Source of the DNA: an uncultured Pseudodesulfovibrio sp.
GTDB taxonomy: Bacteria; Desulfobacterota; Desulfovibrionia; Desulfovibrionales; Desulfovibrionaceae
Length of the DNA: 64,000 nucleotides
Direction of reading: 5' to 3'
NCBI RefSeq assembly: GCF_963677845.1
Contig: NZ_OY782498.1
Span: 568,001-632,000, forward strand
The translations under genes were made by a program, and so were the position numbers. Numbering within the stretch: position 1 is the first letter of the stretch; every line of letters starts with the position of its first letter. Of the stretch, positions 17,716-26,231 are shown in pieces. Below the pieces are notes generated by a model that was not told where the DNA came from, ran no database searches, and was given only the letters and a program-made list of their open reading frames with translations.

Positions 17716-17775
17716 CATCGCTGTAAATTTGTTCTCGGTGAAGATACCCATTTTGATTAAGGCTCTTCGTTATCC
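17716..17775 (+). repeat. Truncated third copy of the foldback unit
   Basis: Keeps only the end of the unit: CGCTGTAA, TTCTCGGTG and TTTTGATTAAGGCTCTTCG match the downstream parts of copies A and B. The hairpin part is missing. Confidence 0.55.
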
Positions 17776-17785
17776 ATAAAGGGCC

Positions 17786-17807
17786 TTGGGGTGCTTCAGC
17801 ACCCCAA
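17786..17807. repeat. Small palindrome TTGGGGTGCTTCAGCACCCCAA
   Basis: A perfect inverted repeat, with a 9-base stem (TTGGGGTGC/GCACCCCAA) and a TTCA loop. A near-identical palindrome recurs at 18123-18144. Confidence 0.7.
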
Positions 17808-17876
17808 CACCGTTCTCCTTTCGAAGACGATTTCTTTTTTCTTTCATCCAACCAGACGAAGACTGAACTCAGCCCT

Positions 17877-18120
17877 TGATCGGCGGTTTAGAAGCTGACC
17901 AATCGAAGGAGGCGGCTCTCGTTAGGGGATCAGGTAATTTATCTTAAACTGAGGGATAACGAGAGGGGCAAAGCTTATACTTTTAATAGGGGGGAGCCGA
18001 CTCGATTGGATCAGATTCTTGCCGCCGATCATGGGGGCGGCCAAACTAGTGCAAGCGACCTTTTTTGCTTCTTTTTTGGGGGCGGCCAAAAAAGAAGGCC
18101 CGCCCGGCAGGGCATGGAAA
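17877..18120. repeat. Large inverted-repeat element, family 2, copy 1
   Basis: Left arm about 17877-17925 (TTGATCGGCGGTTTAGAAGC and following) pairs imperfectly with right arm about 17958-18032, which ends GATTCTTGCCGCCGATC. After the arms comes a T-rich and A-rich hairpin segment (18059-18095) with GGCGGCC at its centre, then CCCGCCCGGCAGGGCA. The same order is found at 38436-38650. No gene lies inside. Confidence 0.75.
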
Positions 18121-18122
18121 AC

Positions 18123-18144
18123 GTTGGGTGCTTCAGCACCCAAC
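18123..18144. repeat. Small palindrome, second copy
   Basis: GTTGGGTGC and GCACCCAAC flank TTCA, matching the palindrome at 17786-17807 apart from one position on each arm. It closes the gene-free region before nrdD. Confidence 0.7.
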
Positions 18145-18366
18145 AATGACTCTCGCCGAAGGCGCATCTTCAAAGAAAAAGGCCGCATGGAAGCGGCTAT
18201 CCTTACTTCTTATTTCCCGTCGGGGTTTAAACCCCGACTTCTTCAGGCTCGCTGCTCGAAGCGAATTTCCAAATGTGCAAGGCCCCTGCCCGGGAGGGGA
18301 CAGAGGCCTTACATTCCACTATCCTCAAGCCCAACTCCTCAATCAGGCTCAAGAAATACTTTTCTT

Positions 18367-20424
18367 TTAATTACACAAACAATCGCTGAATACCACGCGG
18401 TCAGTGTATTCAGCCTGCTTCCCTTTGTTCCAACGGGAAACCGGACGATAATAGCCGACTATGCGGGTGTACACTTCTGCTTCTGCACCGCAGGTCGGGC
18501 ATTCAAAGTGCTCGCCCAGAATATAACCGTGCTCTTTGCAAATGGAGAAGGTCGGCGTGACCGAGACGTAAGGAATCTTGGTCTTGGTAAACGCTTTCAG
18601 AATGAAGTTTTTGAGCGCCTTGGGATCGGGAACCGCTTCGCCAAGGAAGGTGTGGAACACCGTGCCGCCGGTATAGAGCGGTTGGAGCTGATTCTGGTGT
18701 TCCAGTGCGTACAGCACATCTTCAGAGATGCCTACAGGCAACTGCGTCGAGTTGGTGTAGTACGGAGTGCCATTTCCCTGTGCCTGAATGTCGGCGTACA
18801 AAGATTTGTCGATCTTAGCCAACCTGTAGCTGGTGCCTTCGGCTGGCGTGGCTTCAAGGTTGTACAGAGAGCCTGTTTCTTTCTGAAACCGGGAAGTGAT
18901 ACGACGAAGATGATTCAGGGTGCGACGCATCAGTCGGACGCCGCCTTCGGTCTCAATGCCCTTGCCGATGAGATTCAGACAGGCTTCATGCCCACCAAGC
19001 AGGCCGATGGTGGAAAAGTGGCCTTTGTAACCATTCTTGAGATACCGTTTAGACCACGGGAACATGCCGGCTTCAAGATTGCCGTTGATAACCTTACGCT
19101 TGTATTCAAGGGAATCTTTGGCCAACTCGGCATACTCTTCGACCAGATCAAGGAAGTCGTCTTCCGACTGCGCCAGATAGGCGAGTTTGGGCAAGTTCAG
19201 TGTGACAACACCGATGGAACCGGTGAGATCTCCTGCTCCGAACAGTCCGCCGGTCTTGGTGCGCAATTCTCGTAAGTCCATCTGGAGACGGCAGCACATG
19301 GAGCGGACATCTTCAGGGTTGAGGTCCGAGCTGATGAAGTTCTGAAAGTACGGCACACCATATTTGGCGGTCAGCTTCATGAGGGATTCGCCGATTTCCG
19401 ATTCCCATGGGAAATCTTCGGTGACGTTGTACGTCGGAATCGGGAAAGAGAATATGCGGTCGTGGTGATCGCCTTCAAGCATAACCTCAATGTATGCTTG
19501 GTTGATCATATCCATCTCTTTCTGGAAATCGCCGTAGGTTAACTCGTCGTCATATTTCCCGCCAATGATGATTGGTTCGGAAGCGATATGTTTGGGGGCC
19601 ACCAGATCGAAAGAAAGGTTGGTAAACGGTGACTGTCCTCCCCAGCGGGAAGTGGTGTTCAAGTTGAATACAAACTTCTGCATGCATTGGCGAACCTGTT
19701 TGTAATCCAGTCCGTCTTCCCTGATGTAGGGAGCAAGGTACGTGTCGACATTGTTGAATGCCTGTGCGCCAGCCCATTCATTTTGCAATGTGCCGAGAAA
19801 GTTGTTCATTTGGCCGAGAGCGGTGTCAAAATGCTTGGCCGGACCGGCAGAAGCACGGCCTTCAAGGTTGAAGCCTTCAAGGAGGAGGTCGCGGAGAGAC
19901 CAACCAGCGCAGTATCCAGCCAGACCGAAGGAAAGATCATGTATATGGAAATAGCCGTGCTCATGGGCCAGACGGATTTCCTCAGGATATTTTTCCAGTG
20001 CATACCGCGCCTGAACCGTGCCGGACAGGTGAAGCATGAGACCCTGAAAAGAGTGGGTCATGTTGGCGTTTTCGTTGACGCGCCAGTCTGCCTGATCAAG
20101 ATATGAGTCAATGACATCCTTGATATTGAGATAAGCTTCTTTTTCACTGCGAAGCTGACGACGCTGTTCGCGGTAAAGAATATACTTTTTGGCTATCTCA
20201 TATTGACGGGACTCCATAAGAACCTGTTCAACCATATTCTGGACATGCTCCTGCTCGGGGATATCCATATGGCTGAGTTTTTGCTCAACTTTCTTGGCAA
20301 GGCGTTTGGAGAGAATCGGGTCCTTAATGCCGCTGGCACCAAGGGCTTTGAAAATGGCTTGGGCGATGCGATCAGATGACCACGTCTCCAACCGGCCGTC
20401 TCTCTTCATGATTTGGCTTGGCAT
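18367..20424 (-). CDS. nrdD: Anaerobic ribonucleoside-triphosphate reductase
   Basis: Class III, glycyl-radical enzyme that reduces ribonucleotides to deoxyribonucleotides without oxygen. The 685-aa protein has an N-terminal ATP-cone (about 5-95: IMKRDGRLETWSSDRIAQAI), the large catalytic barrel, and at the C-terminus a Cys cluster (CKEHGY, CPTCG) for zinc followed by RIVGYYRPVSRWNKGK. The Gly of VGYY is the expected radical site. The ATG at 20424 has AGGAGG 10 bases upstream, and the gene overlaps the 3' end of nrdG by 53 bases, so the two are translated together. This enzyme implies a strictly or facultatively anaerobic life. Confidence 0.93.
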   Translation of the reverse strand: MPSQIMKRDGRLETWSSDRIAQAIFKALGASGIKDPILSKRLAKKVEQKLSHMDIPEQEHVQNMVEQVLMESRQYEIAKKYILYREQRRQLRSEKEAYLNIKDVIDSYLDQADWRVNENANMTHSFQGLMLHLSGTVQARYALEKYPEEIRLAHEHGYFHIHDLSFGLAGYCAGWSLRDLLLEGFNLEGRASAGPAKHFDTALGQMNNFLGTLQNEWAGAQAFNNVDTYLAPYIREDGLDYKQVRQCMQKFVFNLNTTSRWGGQSPFTNLSFDLVAPKHIASEPIIIGGKYDDELTYGDFQKEMDMINQAYIEVMLEGDHHDRIFSFPIPTYNVTEDFPWESEIGESLMKLTAKYGVPYFQNFISSDLNPEDVRSMCCRLQMDLRELRTKTGGLFGAGDLTGSIGVVTLNLPKLAYLAQSEDDFLDLVEEYAELAKDSLEYKRKVINGNLEAGMFPWSKRYLKNGYKGHFSTIGLLGGHEACLNLIGKGIETEGGVRLMRRTLNHLRRITSRFQKETGSLYNLEATPAEGTSYRLAKIDKSLYADIQAQGNGTPYYTNSTQLPVGISEDVLYALEHQNQLQPLYTGGTVFHTFLGEAVPDPKALKNFILKAFTKTKIPYVSVTPTFSICKEHGYILGEHFECPTCGAEAEVYTRIVGYYRPVSRWNKGKQAEYTDRVVFSDCLCN

Positions 20425-21061
20425 GCTCTTGCTTCCTCCTGGGGGGCACAAATTTCTGAATAGTCAACTCATATCCTTGCGGCAGATAGCCTCGCGCAAC
20501 ATCAAGGTCGGCCTCAGTCAGGCCGGGAACCTGTGTGCAACGGAAATAAAAAGAATCGGTCGTTGCTTCGGCCATTTCAAAGATACGCTGCATGTTAGCT
20601 TGCGCAGCGATCTCGGACACGGCGTGACCGGTCAGGGAAGGGTATTTGGCCCATGGCCCTTTGACATCCACGGCAAAGGTGTCAACGAGTTTGCTGTGCA
20701 GCAACTCCTGCACAACCTCGGGGCGCATGCCGTTGGTGTCCATTTTAATAGGCAGGTTGTATTTTTTGAGTTCCCATAACAGTTCTCCAACGCCGGAAAC
20801 AGTTGTCGGTTCTCCGCCTGTGACAGTCACGCCATCGAGCCATCCAGCACGATCTCTGAGGTAGGCTTTGATATGGGCCGGATCAATAGCCGGGAGGGAC
20901 ATCATGTCCCAAGCAAGTTCGAAGTTGTGGCATGTTGGGCAGTGCAGGTTGCATCCTCCCAAAAAAATGATGCACGTGGCCCGTCCCGGCCAGTCGCACA
21001 AACTCAGGTTTTCAAAGCCTCGAACGTAATTCCAAACCCCGGAGGGCTCATTTGTAGCCAT
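20372..21061 (-). CDS. nrdG: Anaerobic ribonucleotide reductase activating protein
   Basis: Radical SAM activase that makes the glycyl radical on NrdD. The 229-aa protein holds CNLHCPTC (the CxxxCxxC of the 4Fe-4S cluster, about residues 36-43) and the following VTGGEPT loop for SAM. The ATG at 21061 has AAGGGA 9 bases upstream. The frame stays open upstream to ATG 21154 and would add about 31 residues with CKHCTFC and another Cys; no ribosome site supports that start, so the shorter form is listed. It is first in the nrdG-nrdD unit. Confidence 0.88.
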   Translation of the reverse strand: MATNEPSGVWNYVRGFENLSLCDWPGRATCIIFLGGCNLHCPTCHNFELAWDMMSLPAIDPAHIKAYLRDRAGWLDGVTVTGGEPTTVSGVGELLWELKKYNLPIKMDTNGMRPEVVQELLHSKLVDTFAVDVKGPWAKYPSLTGHAVSEIAAQANMQRIFEMAEATTDSFYFRCTQVPGLTEADLDVARGYLPQGYELTIQKFVPPRRKQEHAKPNHEERRPVGDVVI

Positions 21062-21848
21062 TTTTGCTATTCCCTTGCAGCTTAATAACAGGTCTGCGTG
21101 ACAGAAAGTACAGTGTTTACAGGCACCCTCATTCAGGGTGTAAATCCTGCTCATGCACAGGCGTATTTCGATGAAAAAAATGTCGCTGGCACGTGATGGA
21201 AAAGATATCCCAACCGAGGAATTTTGTACAGGGGGTATCTGAAAAGTTTTTGGTTACTCTGCTGGATATACTTAGAATTGAGTGTTTATCGTTGATTAAT
21301 GCTATTATAGAAAAGTTTTCCACATGTAGTGAAAGAAACTAAGCGCGAAATCTTTAACTTTTTTTTAGATTAAGTTTAGAAAAAATATTTTTCAATTTCG
21401 GGGGAATCGGTTTTCGACAGGAGGGAGAGAGGAGGCAGGTGGAAGAATTTGCTTCCCTCAAGGTCAAAGTGAATTAGCACAAGGCTTGCCGGTTGGGAAG
21501 TCACAAAAGGGCGAATTCCACAGGGAAAAGAACATTATATTTGTGGTTTTTTCCCGGTTTTCGATAAACTCCCAAGGCTCTAAGGTCAACTCGTTGTCAA
21601 ATGATTTATTGTGATTTTATCCATGTTTTTATGGCACGAGTTTTGATTGTCGAGTCGTGGTGATTTCGCGGAATCACGACCGTATCGCTGTGTTTTTTGG
21701 GGGAGTCAGGCTTATCCATGGCATTTAAACTAGACCCTTTGGTATGAAGGTAAGATCAGATATATCTCCGCTGATCTCTTTGATAATTTGACAATTGATG
21801 AAATGTGTCCCATGTCAACTATAAGAAATTACTGGAGTGAGTACCATT
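21062..21848. other. Long intergenic region between nrdG and the metallophosphoesterase gene
   Basis: About 790 bp carry the divergent promoters of nrdG and the phosphoesterase gene. I see no gene in it. A site TGGCACG-N4-TTGAT at 21632-21648 is close to a sigma54 promoter but lacks the key GC dinucleotide. A GA-rich block (21417-21480) may be structured but matches no riboswitch I know. Confidence 0.4.
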
Positions 21849-23042
21849 ATGATGTATTGGGTCGTTATTGTCCTGACCGTCATTACCTTGATAGTGCTTT
21901 ATCTCGGATGGCGGCTTATTGAGCCCCTGCCAGTTGGTCGCAAACGGAAAATCACTTTGTGGTTGGCTCTGGCTACGCTTTTATTCGGCCATCGTATAAC
22001 GTGGTTTCTTCAACGTACTGAACAGTATGAGTGCCTTGCCTGCGATTCTATAGACTGGGTGGGGTTCACATTCTTTGGGTTTATTTCCATCCTTATATTC
22101 TTCATGCTTGTCAGAGATATTCCCCGCTTGATCGGAGCGTTTGCATCTGGTTTTAAGAAAGTGTTCGGCAAACGAAGCAGGCGTCCCTATTTTATTGAAC
22201 CTAATGTCCAACGTCGTCGTTTTCTGCTGAACGCGTCCAACGGAGTGTTCTTCGCTACAGCGCTTCCTTTGACGGGATTTGCAGTGTTTACTGCGCGAAG
22301 CAAGCCTCAGGTTGTACGAAATGCACTTCCTGTCGCTGATCTCCCGTCTGGTCTTGATGGTTTCACCATTGCCCAGATTTCAGACACCCATATTGGCCCT
22401 ACCATCCGTGCCGATTGGGCGCGCATGGTCGTGGACGAGGTCAACAAGCTTGGTGCAGACGTCATTGTGCACACAGGTGATTTGGTTGATGGGTCTGTCG
22501 ATGGTCTTAAGGATGATATTCAGCCAATGGCTGATTTTTCGGCTCCATATGGAGTCTGGTTCTGTACCGGTAATCATGAATATTATTCAGGCGTTCACGA
22601 ATGGCTGGCTGAAACGAAACGGCTCGGCATTAAGCCTCTGGTCAATGAGCATGCGCTTATTGATACAGGCAAAGGCAGGGTCCTTTTAGCTGGTGTCCCC
22701 GATATCAATGGATATCGATTCGAGCCGAGTCATGTTTCGTCTCCTGCATTGGCCCGCAAGGATGCTCCGGCGCATGACGTGTCCATCTTGTTGGCACATC
22801 AACCAAACTCGGTGTTTGATGCAGCCAAGGCTGGATATGACGTCCAGTTGTCTGGGCATACCCATGGAGGGCAGTATTTCCCGTACAATTTCATGATTCA
22901 TCTCTTTCAGAAATATGTACGGGGTTTGTATCTTCATGACGACACCGTGCTGTATGTCAATACCGGCACTGGATATTGGGGACCGCCTATGCGACTTGGG
23001 ACCTGCCCGGAGATAACGTTGCATACATTACGTAGGGCTTGA
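21849..23042 (+). CDS. Membrane-anchored metallophosphoesterase
   Basis: A 397-aa protein of the calcineurin-like phosphoesterase family (YaeI/YkuE type). Three to four N-terminal membrane segments lie in residues 1-155, the last one preceded by RRRFL (Arg-rich, resembling a Tat-type signal, but internal). The phosphoesterase domain has DTHIGP, HTGDLVDG, GNHEYY, a lone His in LLAHQPN, and GHTHGGQ, so the two-metal site is complete. YaeI-type enzymes act on UDP-2,3-diacylglucosamine or related lipids; this is a family expectation only. ATG 21849 and GTG 21837 are both possible; GGAG lies 11 bases before 21849. Confidence 0.8.
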   Translation: MMYWVVIVLTVITLIVLYLGWRLIEPLPVGRKRKITLWLALATLLFGHRITWFLQRTEQYECLACDSIDWVGFTFFGFISILIFFMLVRDIPRLIGAFASGFKKVFGKRSRRPYFIEPNVQRRRFLLNASNGVFFATALPLTGFAVFTARSKPQVVRNALPVADLPSGLDGFTIAQISDTHIGPTIRADWARMVVDEVNKLGADVIVHTGDLVDGSVDGLKDDIQPMADFSAPYGVWFCTGNHEYYSGVHEWLAETKRLGIKPLVNEHALIDTGKGRVLLAGVPDINGYRFEPSHVSSPALARKDAPAHDVSILLAHQPNSVFDAAKAGYDVQLSGHTHGGQYFPYNFMIHLFQKYVRGLYLHDDTVLYVNTGTGYWGPPMRLGTCPEITLHTLRRA

Positions 23043-23123
23043 TTTTTCAGTATAAAATGTCTTTATGCTCATGCGCTGGCTTGTGATTTCTTTTCTTTTT
23101 CTCCAGAAAATAGCTCTGTAGGA

Positions 23124-23152
23124 TTGACGACCATTGGATTGTGGTCTAATTG
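23124..23152 (+). promoter_or_regulatory. Sigma70-type promoter of the lldR-like gene
   Basis: TTGACG and TAATTG are separated by 17 bp. The -10 is only fair, but the start of transcription (about 23159) falls on the operator described next. Confidence 0.5.
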
Positions 23153-23156
23153 GATT

Positions 23157-23171
23157 ATTGGTCCAACCAAT
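23157..23171 (+). promoter_or_regulatory. FadR/LldR/PdhR-type operator
   Basis: ATTGGTCCAACCAAT is a perfect palindrome around a 3-base centre and matches the TTGGT-N3-ACCAA consensus of LldR and PdhR. It covers the predicted start of transcription and ends 13 bases before the ATG of the regulator, which implies autorepression. Confidence 0.75.
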
Positions 23172-23184
23172 TAGAGAGGAGCTT

Positions 23185-23883
23185 ATGGACGTCAAGCCAG
23201 TCAACAAAAAATCCATATCAGATGAAATTGTAAGGCAGATCAGAGAAATGATCAGTCACGGGACGTTGATACCCGGTGATAGACTCCCCGCCGAGCGAAA
23301 ACTTGCGGAGGAGTTTGGTGTGTCTCGGACTACGGTTCGGGAAGGGATTAAGATTCTGGCCGAGTCCGGTGTGTTGGAAAGTCGTCAAGGTGCCGGAACA
23401 TTTGTCAGTGAAAGCCGAGATGACGATGGTTCTTTGTTCGACATCGTGCTTTCCGGGCAGCACGATTTGCGAGATGTGTTTGAAGTTCGAAAGATGCTGG
23501 AGCCAGAGATTGCAGCCTTGGCTGCTGTGAATGCTTCACCGGATCAATTGACCCGCCTTGAAGATACGTTGACGGATCAGGAAGACGCTGTTCGTCGGGG
23601 GGAGTCCGGTGCCGGTTATGATCATAAATTTCATCAACTGCTGGCCGAGGCTTCGGGAAATCCCGTGCTCAAGGAAATGGTTATGGTTCTCCATGAAGGG
23701 TTTGCCAAAAGCCGTGCGGAAGAGGTGCAGTCTTTAGAACGCCAGCAGGCATCAGTCAGGGCGCACCGGGCCATTGTCGAGGCTGTCAAAAACGGACATG
23801 CCATGCAGGCTGAAAGGGCCATGCGAGAACATCTCGCTTCTACAGAAAGTATTGTATTTTCTATCAATATATCAAGGAGATAA
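23185..23883 (+). CDS. GntR-family (FadR subfamily) regulator, LldR-like
   Basis: A 232-aa transcription factor. The N-terminal winged helix (about 8-75) contains the GntR signature PAERKLAEEFGVSRTTVREG, and the C-terminal all-helical FCD domain (about 85-225) has DLRDVFEVRKMLEPEIA and the metal/ligand His-containing YDHKFHQLL. FCD regulators sense lactate, pyruvate or other carboxylates. The ATG at 23185 with GAGG upstream is preferred to an in-frame ATG at 23134 that would begin upstream of the operator. It ends 2 bases before the hydroxy-acid dehydrogenase gene, so it probably controls that gene and itself. Confidence 0.88.
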   Translation: MDVKPVNKKSISDEIVRQIREMISHGTLIPGDRLPAERKLAEEFGVSRTTVREGIKILAESGVLESRQGAGTFVSESRDDDGSLFDIVLSGQHDLRDVFEVRKMLEPEIAALAAVNASPDQLTRLEDTLTDQEDAVRRGESGAGYDHKFHQLLAEASGNPVLKEMVMVLHEGFAKSRAEEVQSLERQQASVRAHRAIVEAVKNGHAMQAERAMREHLASTESIVFSINISRR

Positions 23884-23885
23884 AA

Positions 23886-24902
23886 ATGAAAGAGATTCGC
23901 GATAAAGCACGTGAGCTGATGAAAGGCTACTGTCGTGTGTGTAAGGTTTGTGATGGCAAGGCGTGTGTCGGTGAGGTGCCGGGAATGGGCGGTCTCGGGA
24001 CCGGGTCTTCGTTTAAAAGCAACTATGAAGCTTTGGCTGAAATCCGGTTGAACATGCGTCTTTTGCATGATGTGACCGAACCTGACACTTCCGCATCCGT
24101 GCTGGGCTATGATCTTTCCTTGCCTGTGATGGCCGCTCCTATTGGTGGTGTGTCCTTCAACATGGGTGGCGGTATCAGTGAAGATGCGTATGCCGAAGCC
24201 GTGGTCAGCGGGAGTAAAAAGGCAGGTGTTGTTGGATGTACCGGTGATGGGGTACCTCCTTATGTACATGAGGCCGGATTCGCTGCCATCGTCAAGAACG
24301 GTGGATATGGTATCCCCTTTATCAAACCGTGGGAAGGCGACGAGCTGGACGAGAAATTGGAATTGGCTCGTGCAACCGGATGTACCACATTTGGTATGGA
24401 TGTGGATGCAGCGGGGTTGATCACGCTTCGTCAGATGGGACGTCCTGTGTCTCCCAAACCGGCTTCCGAATTAAAGAAAATTATCGATAAAGTGCATAGT
24501 TGGGACGCCAAATTCATATTGAAAGGCATCATGACTCCTGATGAAGCTGAGTTGGCCGCTGAAGTCGGCGCTGACGGCATTGTGGTTTCCAACCATGGTG
24601 GCCGTGTACTTGACCACGCCCCTGGAACAGCTGAGGTCATCCATGAAGTGTCCGAGCCGGTCAAGGGCAAGCTCGCAGTGATTGTTGATGGCGGTATTCG
24701 AACAGGCGTAGATGTCCTTAAAATGATCGCGCTTGGAGCCGACGCCGTCATGGTTGGTCGGCCTGTTGCCGTAGCCGCTATGGGTGGCTTGGAAGAGGGC
24801 GTAGAGAAATATTTCGATACGCTTAAGGCTCAGCTTTCGGGAGCAATGATCCTGACTGGGAGCAAGGATATCAAATCCATTGATATAAATGTCTTGTTTT
24901 AG
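23886..24902 (+). CDS. FMN-dependent alpha-hydroxy-acid dehydrogenase
   Basis: A 338-aa TIM-barrel enzyme that oxidises a 2-hydroxy acid such as lactate or a relative to the 2-oxo acid. Visible are the FMN-site stretch PVMAAPIGGVS (about 80), the catalytic Lys in KGIMTPDEAE (about 214), and SNHGGRVLD, with the catalytic His and Arg (about 238). The phosphate-binding IVDGGIRTGVDVLK and GADAVMVGRPV are also present. The N-terminus has an extra Cys cluster (CRVCKVCDGKAC, residues 16-27), typical of anaerobe versions and possibly a metal or Fe-S site. It lacks a membrane span. It follows the LldR-like regulator closely, so lactate or a similar acid is the likely substrate. Confidence 0.82.
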   Translation: MKEIRDKARELMKGYCRVCKVCDGKACVGEVPGMGGLGTGSSFKSNYEALAEIRLNMRLLHDVTEPDTSASVLGYDLSLPVMAAPIGGVSFNMGGGISEDAYAEAVVSGSKKAGVVGCTGDGVPPYVHEAGFAAIVKNGGYGIPFIKPWEGDELDEKLELARATGCTTFGMDVDAAGLITLRQMGRPVSPKPASELKKIIDKVHSWDAKFILKGIMTPDEAELAAEVGADGIVVSNHGGRVLDHAPGTAEVIHEVSEPVKGKLAVIVDGGIRTGVDVLKMIALGADAVMVGRPVAVAAMGGLEEGVEKYFDTLKAQLSGAMILTGSKDIKSIDINVLF

Positions 24903-25020
24903 AAGTCTCTGATGGTTTGGGATGAGCATTGTCTTGTCCCTGCCATTTCCCCTTTATTTTCAAACCGGGCAGCATTGCGTTCTATCAAGAACGTATGGAT
25001 GCGAATGGAATAAGGACAGC

Positions 25021-25821
25021 ATGATCACAACCTATTTATTGTATATCGTCCTCGGTGCGTTTGCCGGGGTATTGGCAGGGTTGCTGGGTATCGGTGGCGG
25101 ATTGGTTATCGTGCCCATGCTCAATATTGCGTTTGAACTGCAGAGTTTCCCGGATGTTCACATCCAGCATGTGGCACTTGGTACATCGTTGGCGACCATC
25201 ATTTTTACGTCACTTTCAAGCATGCGTGCCCATCATAAGCGCGGGGCAATCAATTATACCGCATTTTGGCGCCTTGTTCCTGGCATCATCGTCGGTACCT
25301 ACCTTGGAGCTTGGGTCGCGGCACTTTTGCCGACCGGATTCCTTAAGGCCTTTTTTGGCTTTTTCTTGTATTATGTAGCGAGTCAGATGCTGTTGGGCAT
25401 TAAGCCCAAGAGTGCTCGTGAACTGCCGGGGCAGGCAGGAACGTTTGCCGTGGGTAACGGTATCGGTATCTTTTCAGCATTGGTTGGTATTGGTGGCGGG
25501 ACATTGACGGTTCCGTTCTTGTCATGGTGCAACCAGACCATGCACACGGCCATCGCCACTGCTGCTGCGGTCGGTTTGCCCATCGCCTTGTCCGGGACAA
25601 CTGGCTTTATCATCAATGGATGGAACGTCGAAGGTATTCCCGGTCCGCATTTCGGGTATATTTATATTCCGGCATTCCTTGGTATTATTTCCATGAGCGT
25701 CTTGACCGCACCGCTCGGGGCTAAGCTTGCCCACAGTCTGCCAGTGGACAAGCTCAAGCGAATCTTTGCAATCCTGCTTCTCATCGTGGGAACCAAGATG
25801 CTGTGGAGTTCGTTTATGTAA
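25021..25821 (+). CDS. TauE/SafE-family anion exporter
   Basis: A 266-aa inner-membrane protein with about eight transmembrane segments. The two TauE/SafE repeats show as GVLAGLLGIGGGLVIVPML (residues about 15-33) and FSALVGIGGGTLTVPFL (about 152-168), each with the GIGGG motif. Members export sulfite, sulfoacetate, taurine-derived or other organic anions. The ATG at 25021 has AAGGA 4 bases upstream. It lies 118 bases after the hydroxy-acid dehydrogenase on the same strand, so co-regulation is likely, and the substrate could be an organosulfonate or a hydroxy acid. Confidence 0.82.
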   Translation: MITTYLLYIVLGAFAGVLAGLLGIGGGLVIVPMLNIAFELQSFPDVHIQHVALGTSLATIIFTSLSSMRAHHKRGAINYTAFWRLVPGIIVGTYLGAWVAALLPTGFLKAFFGFFLYYVASQMLLGIKPKSARELPGQAGTFAVGNGIGIFSALVGIGGGTLTVPFLSWCNQTMHTAIATAAAVGLPIALSGTTGFIINGWNVEGIPGPHFGYIYIPAFLGIISMSVLTAPLGAKLAHSLPVDKLKRIFAILLLIVGTKMLWSSFM

Positions 25822-25841
25822 CGAAAGGTTTTGAGAGAATG

Positions 25842-25877
25842 AAAAAGGCTGATTCAGTGCGAATCAGCCTTTTTTTT
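25842..25877. terminator. Bidirectional terminator
   Basis: GGCTGATTC and GAATCAGCC pair around AGTGC, with A5 on the left and T7 on the right. It sits between the exporter gene and the convergent 107-aa gene. Confidence 0.9.
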
Positions 25878-26199
25878 AGAGTCCGTAATTTCGTTGGTGG
25901 GCATCGACCACGTTGTCTATCCGAACGATTTTTTCTTCGATCTTTCCGGGTTTGATTGTGTACCGAGTGACAACCCAGTCGAGTTGGTCGATATATTCCA
26001 CATGCCCGTATCCGTTTTCCGGCAAAAGGTCGCGGATGGCTTCGATGAAGTCGTCAATCATGAGGTAGCGTCCTTCGTGATCTACACGCAGCACGTCCCC
26101 ATCGTATTCCACCTGATCAAATGGGTTGGAATCCTTGATCTGTTCATATATTTCCGGCGTGATCCGATGAAAATCACCGTATACTCGTACGTCTTCCAT
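25876..26199 (-). CDS. Hypothetical protein, 107 aa
   Basis: Not recognised. A small acidic soluble protein (MEDVRVYGDFHRITPEIYEQ...) with strand-helix alternation and no signal peptide or Cys. GGAG lies 9 bases before the ATG. It is the last gene of a minus-strand series lpxB - GT2 - this gene, 32 bases after the GT2 gene, so it may be part of that operon. Confidence 0.6.
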   Translation of the reverse strand: MEDVRVYGDFHRITPEIYEQIKDSNPFDQVEYDGDVLRVDHEGRYLMIDDFIEAIRDLLPENGYGHVEYIDQLDWVVTRYTIKPGKIEEKIVRIDNVVDAHQRNYGL

Positions 26200-26231
26200 G
26201 ATGGTTCTCTCCCCGTATTGGTGAGAAAGAA

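Noticed and set aside
18019..19275. A 418-codon open frame on the plus strand across the repeat region and nrdD
   Set aside because: It runs antisense to nrdD and through the repeat element; no domain is visible.
21400..21560. Possible cobalamin riboswitch upstream of nrdG
   Set aside because: Checked on both strands for the B12 box and the conserved core; the parts are not in order.
21632..21648. Possible sigma54 promoter TGGCACG-N4-TTGAT
   Set aside because: The invariant GC of the -12 element is GA here; too weak to list as a feature.
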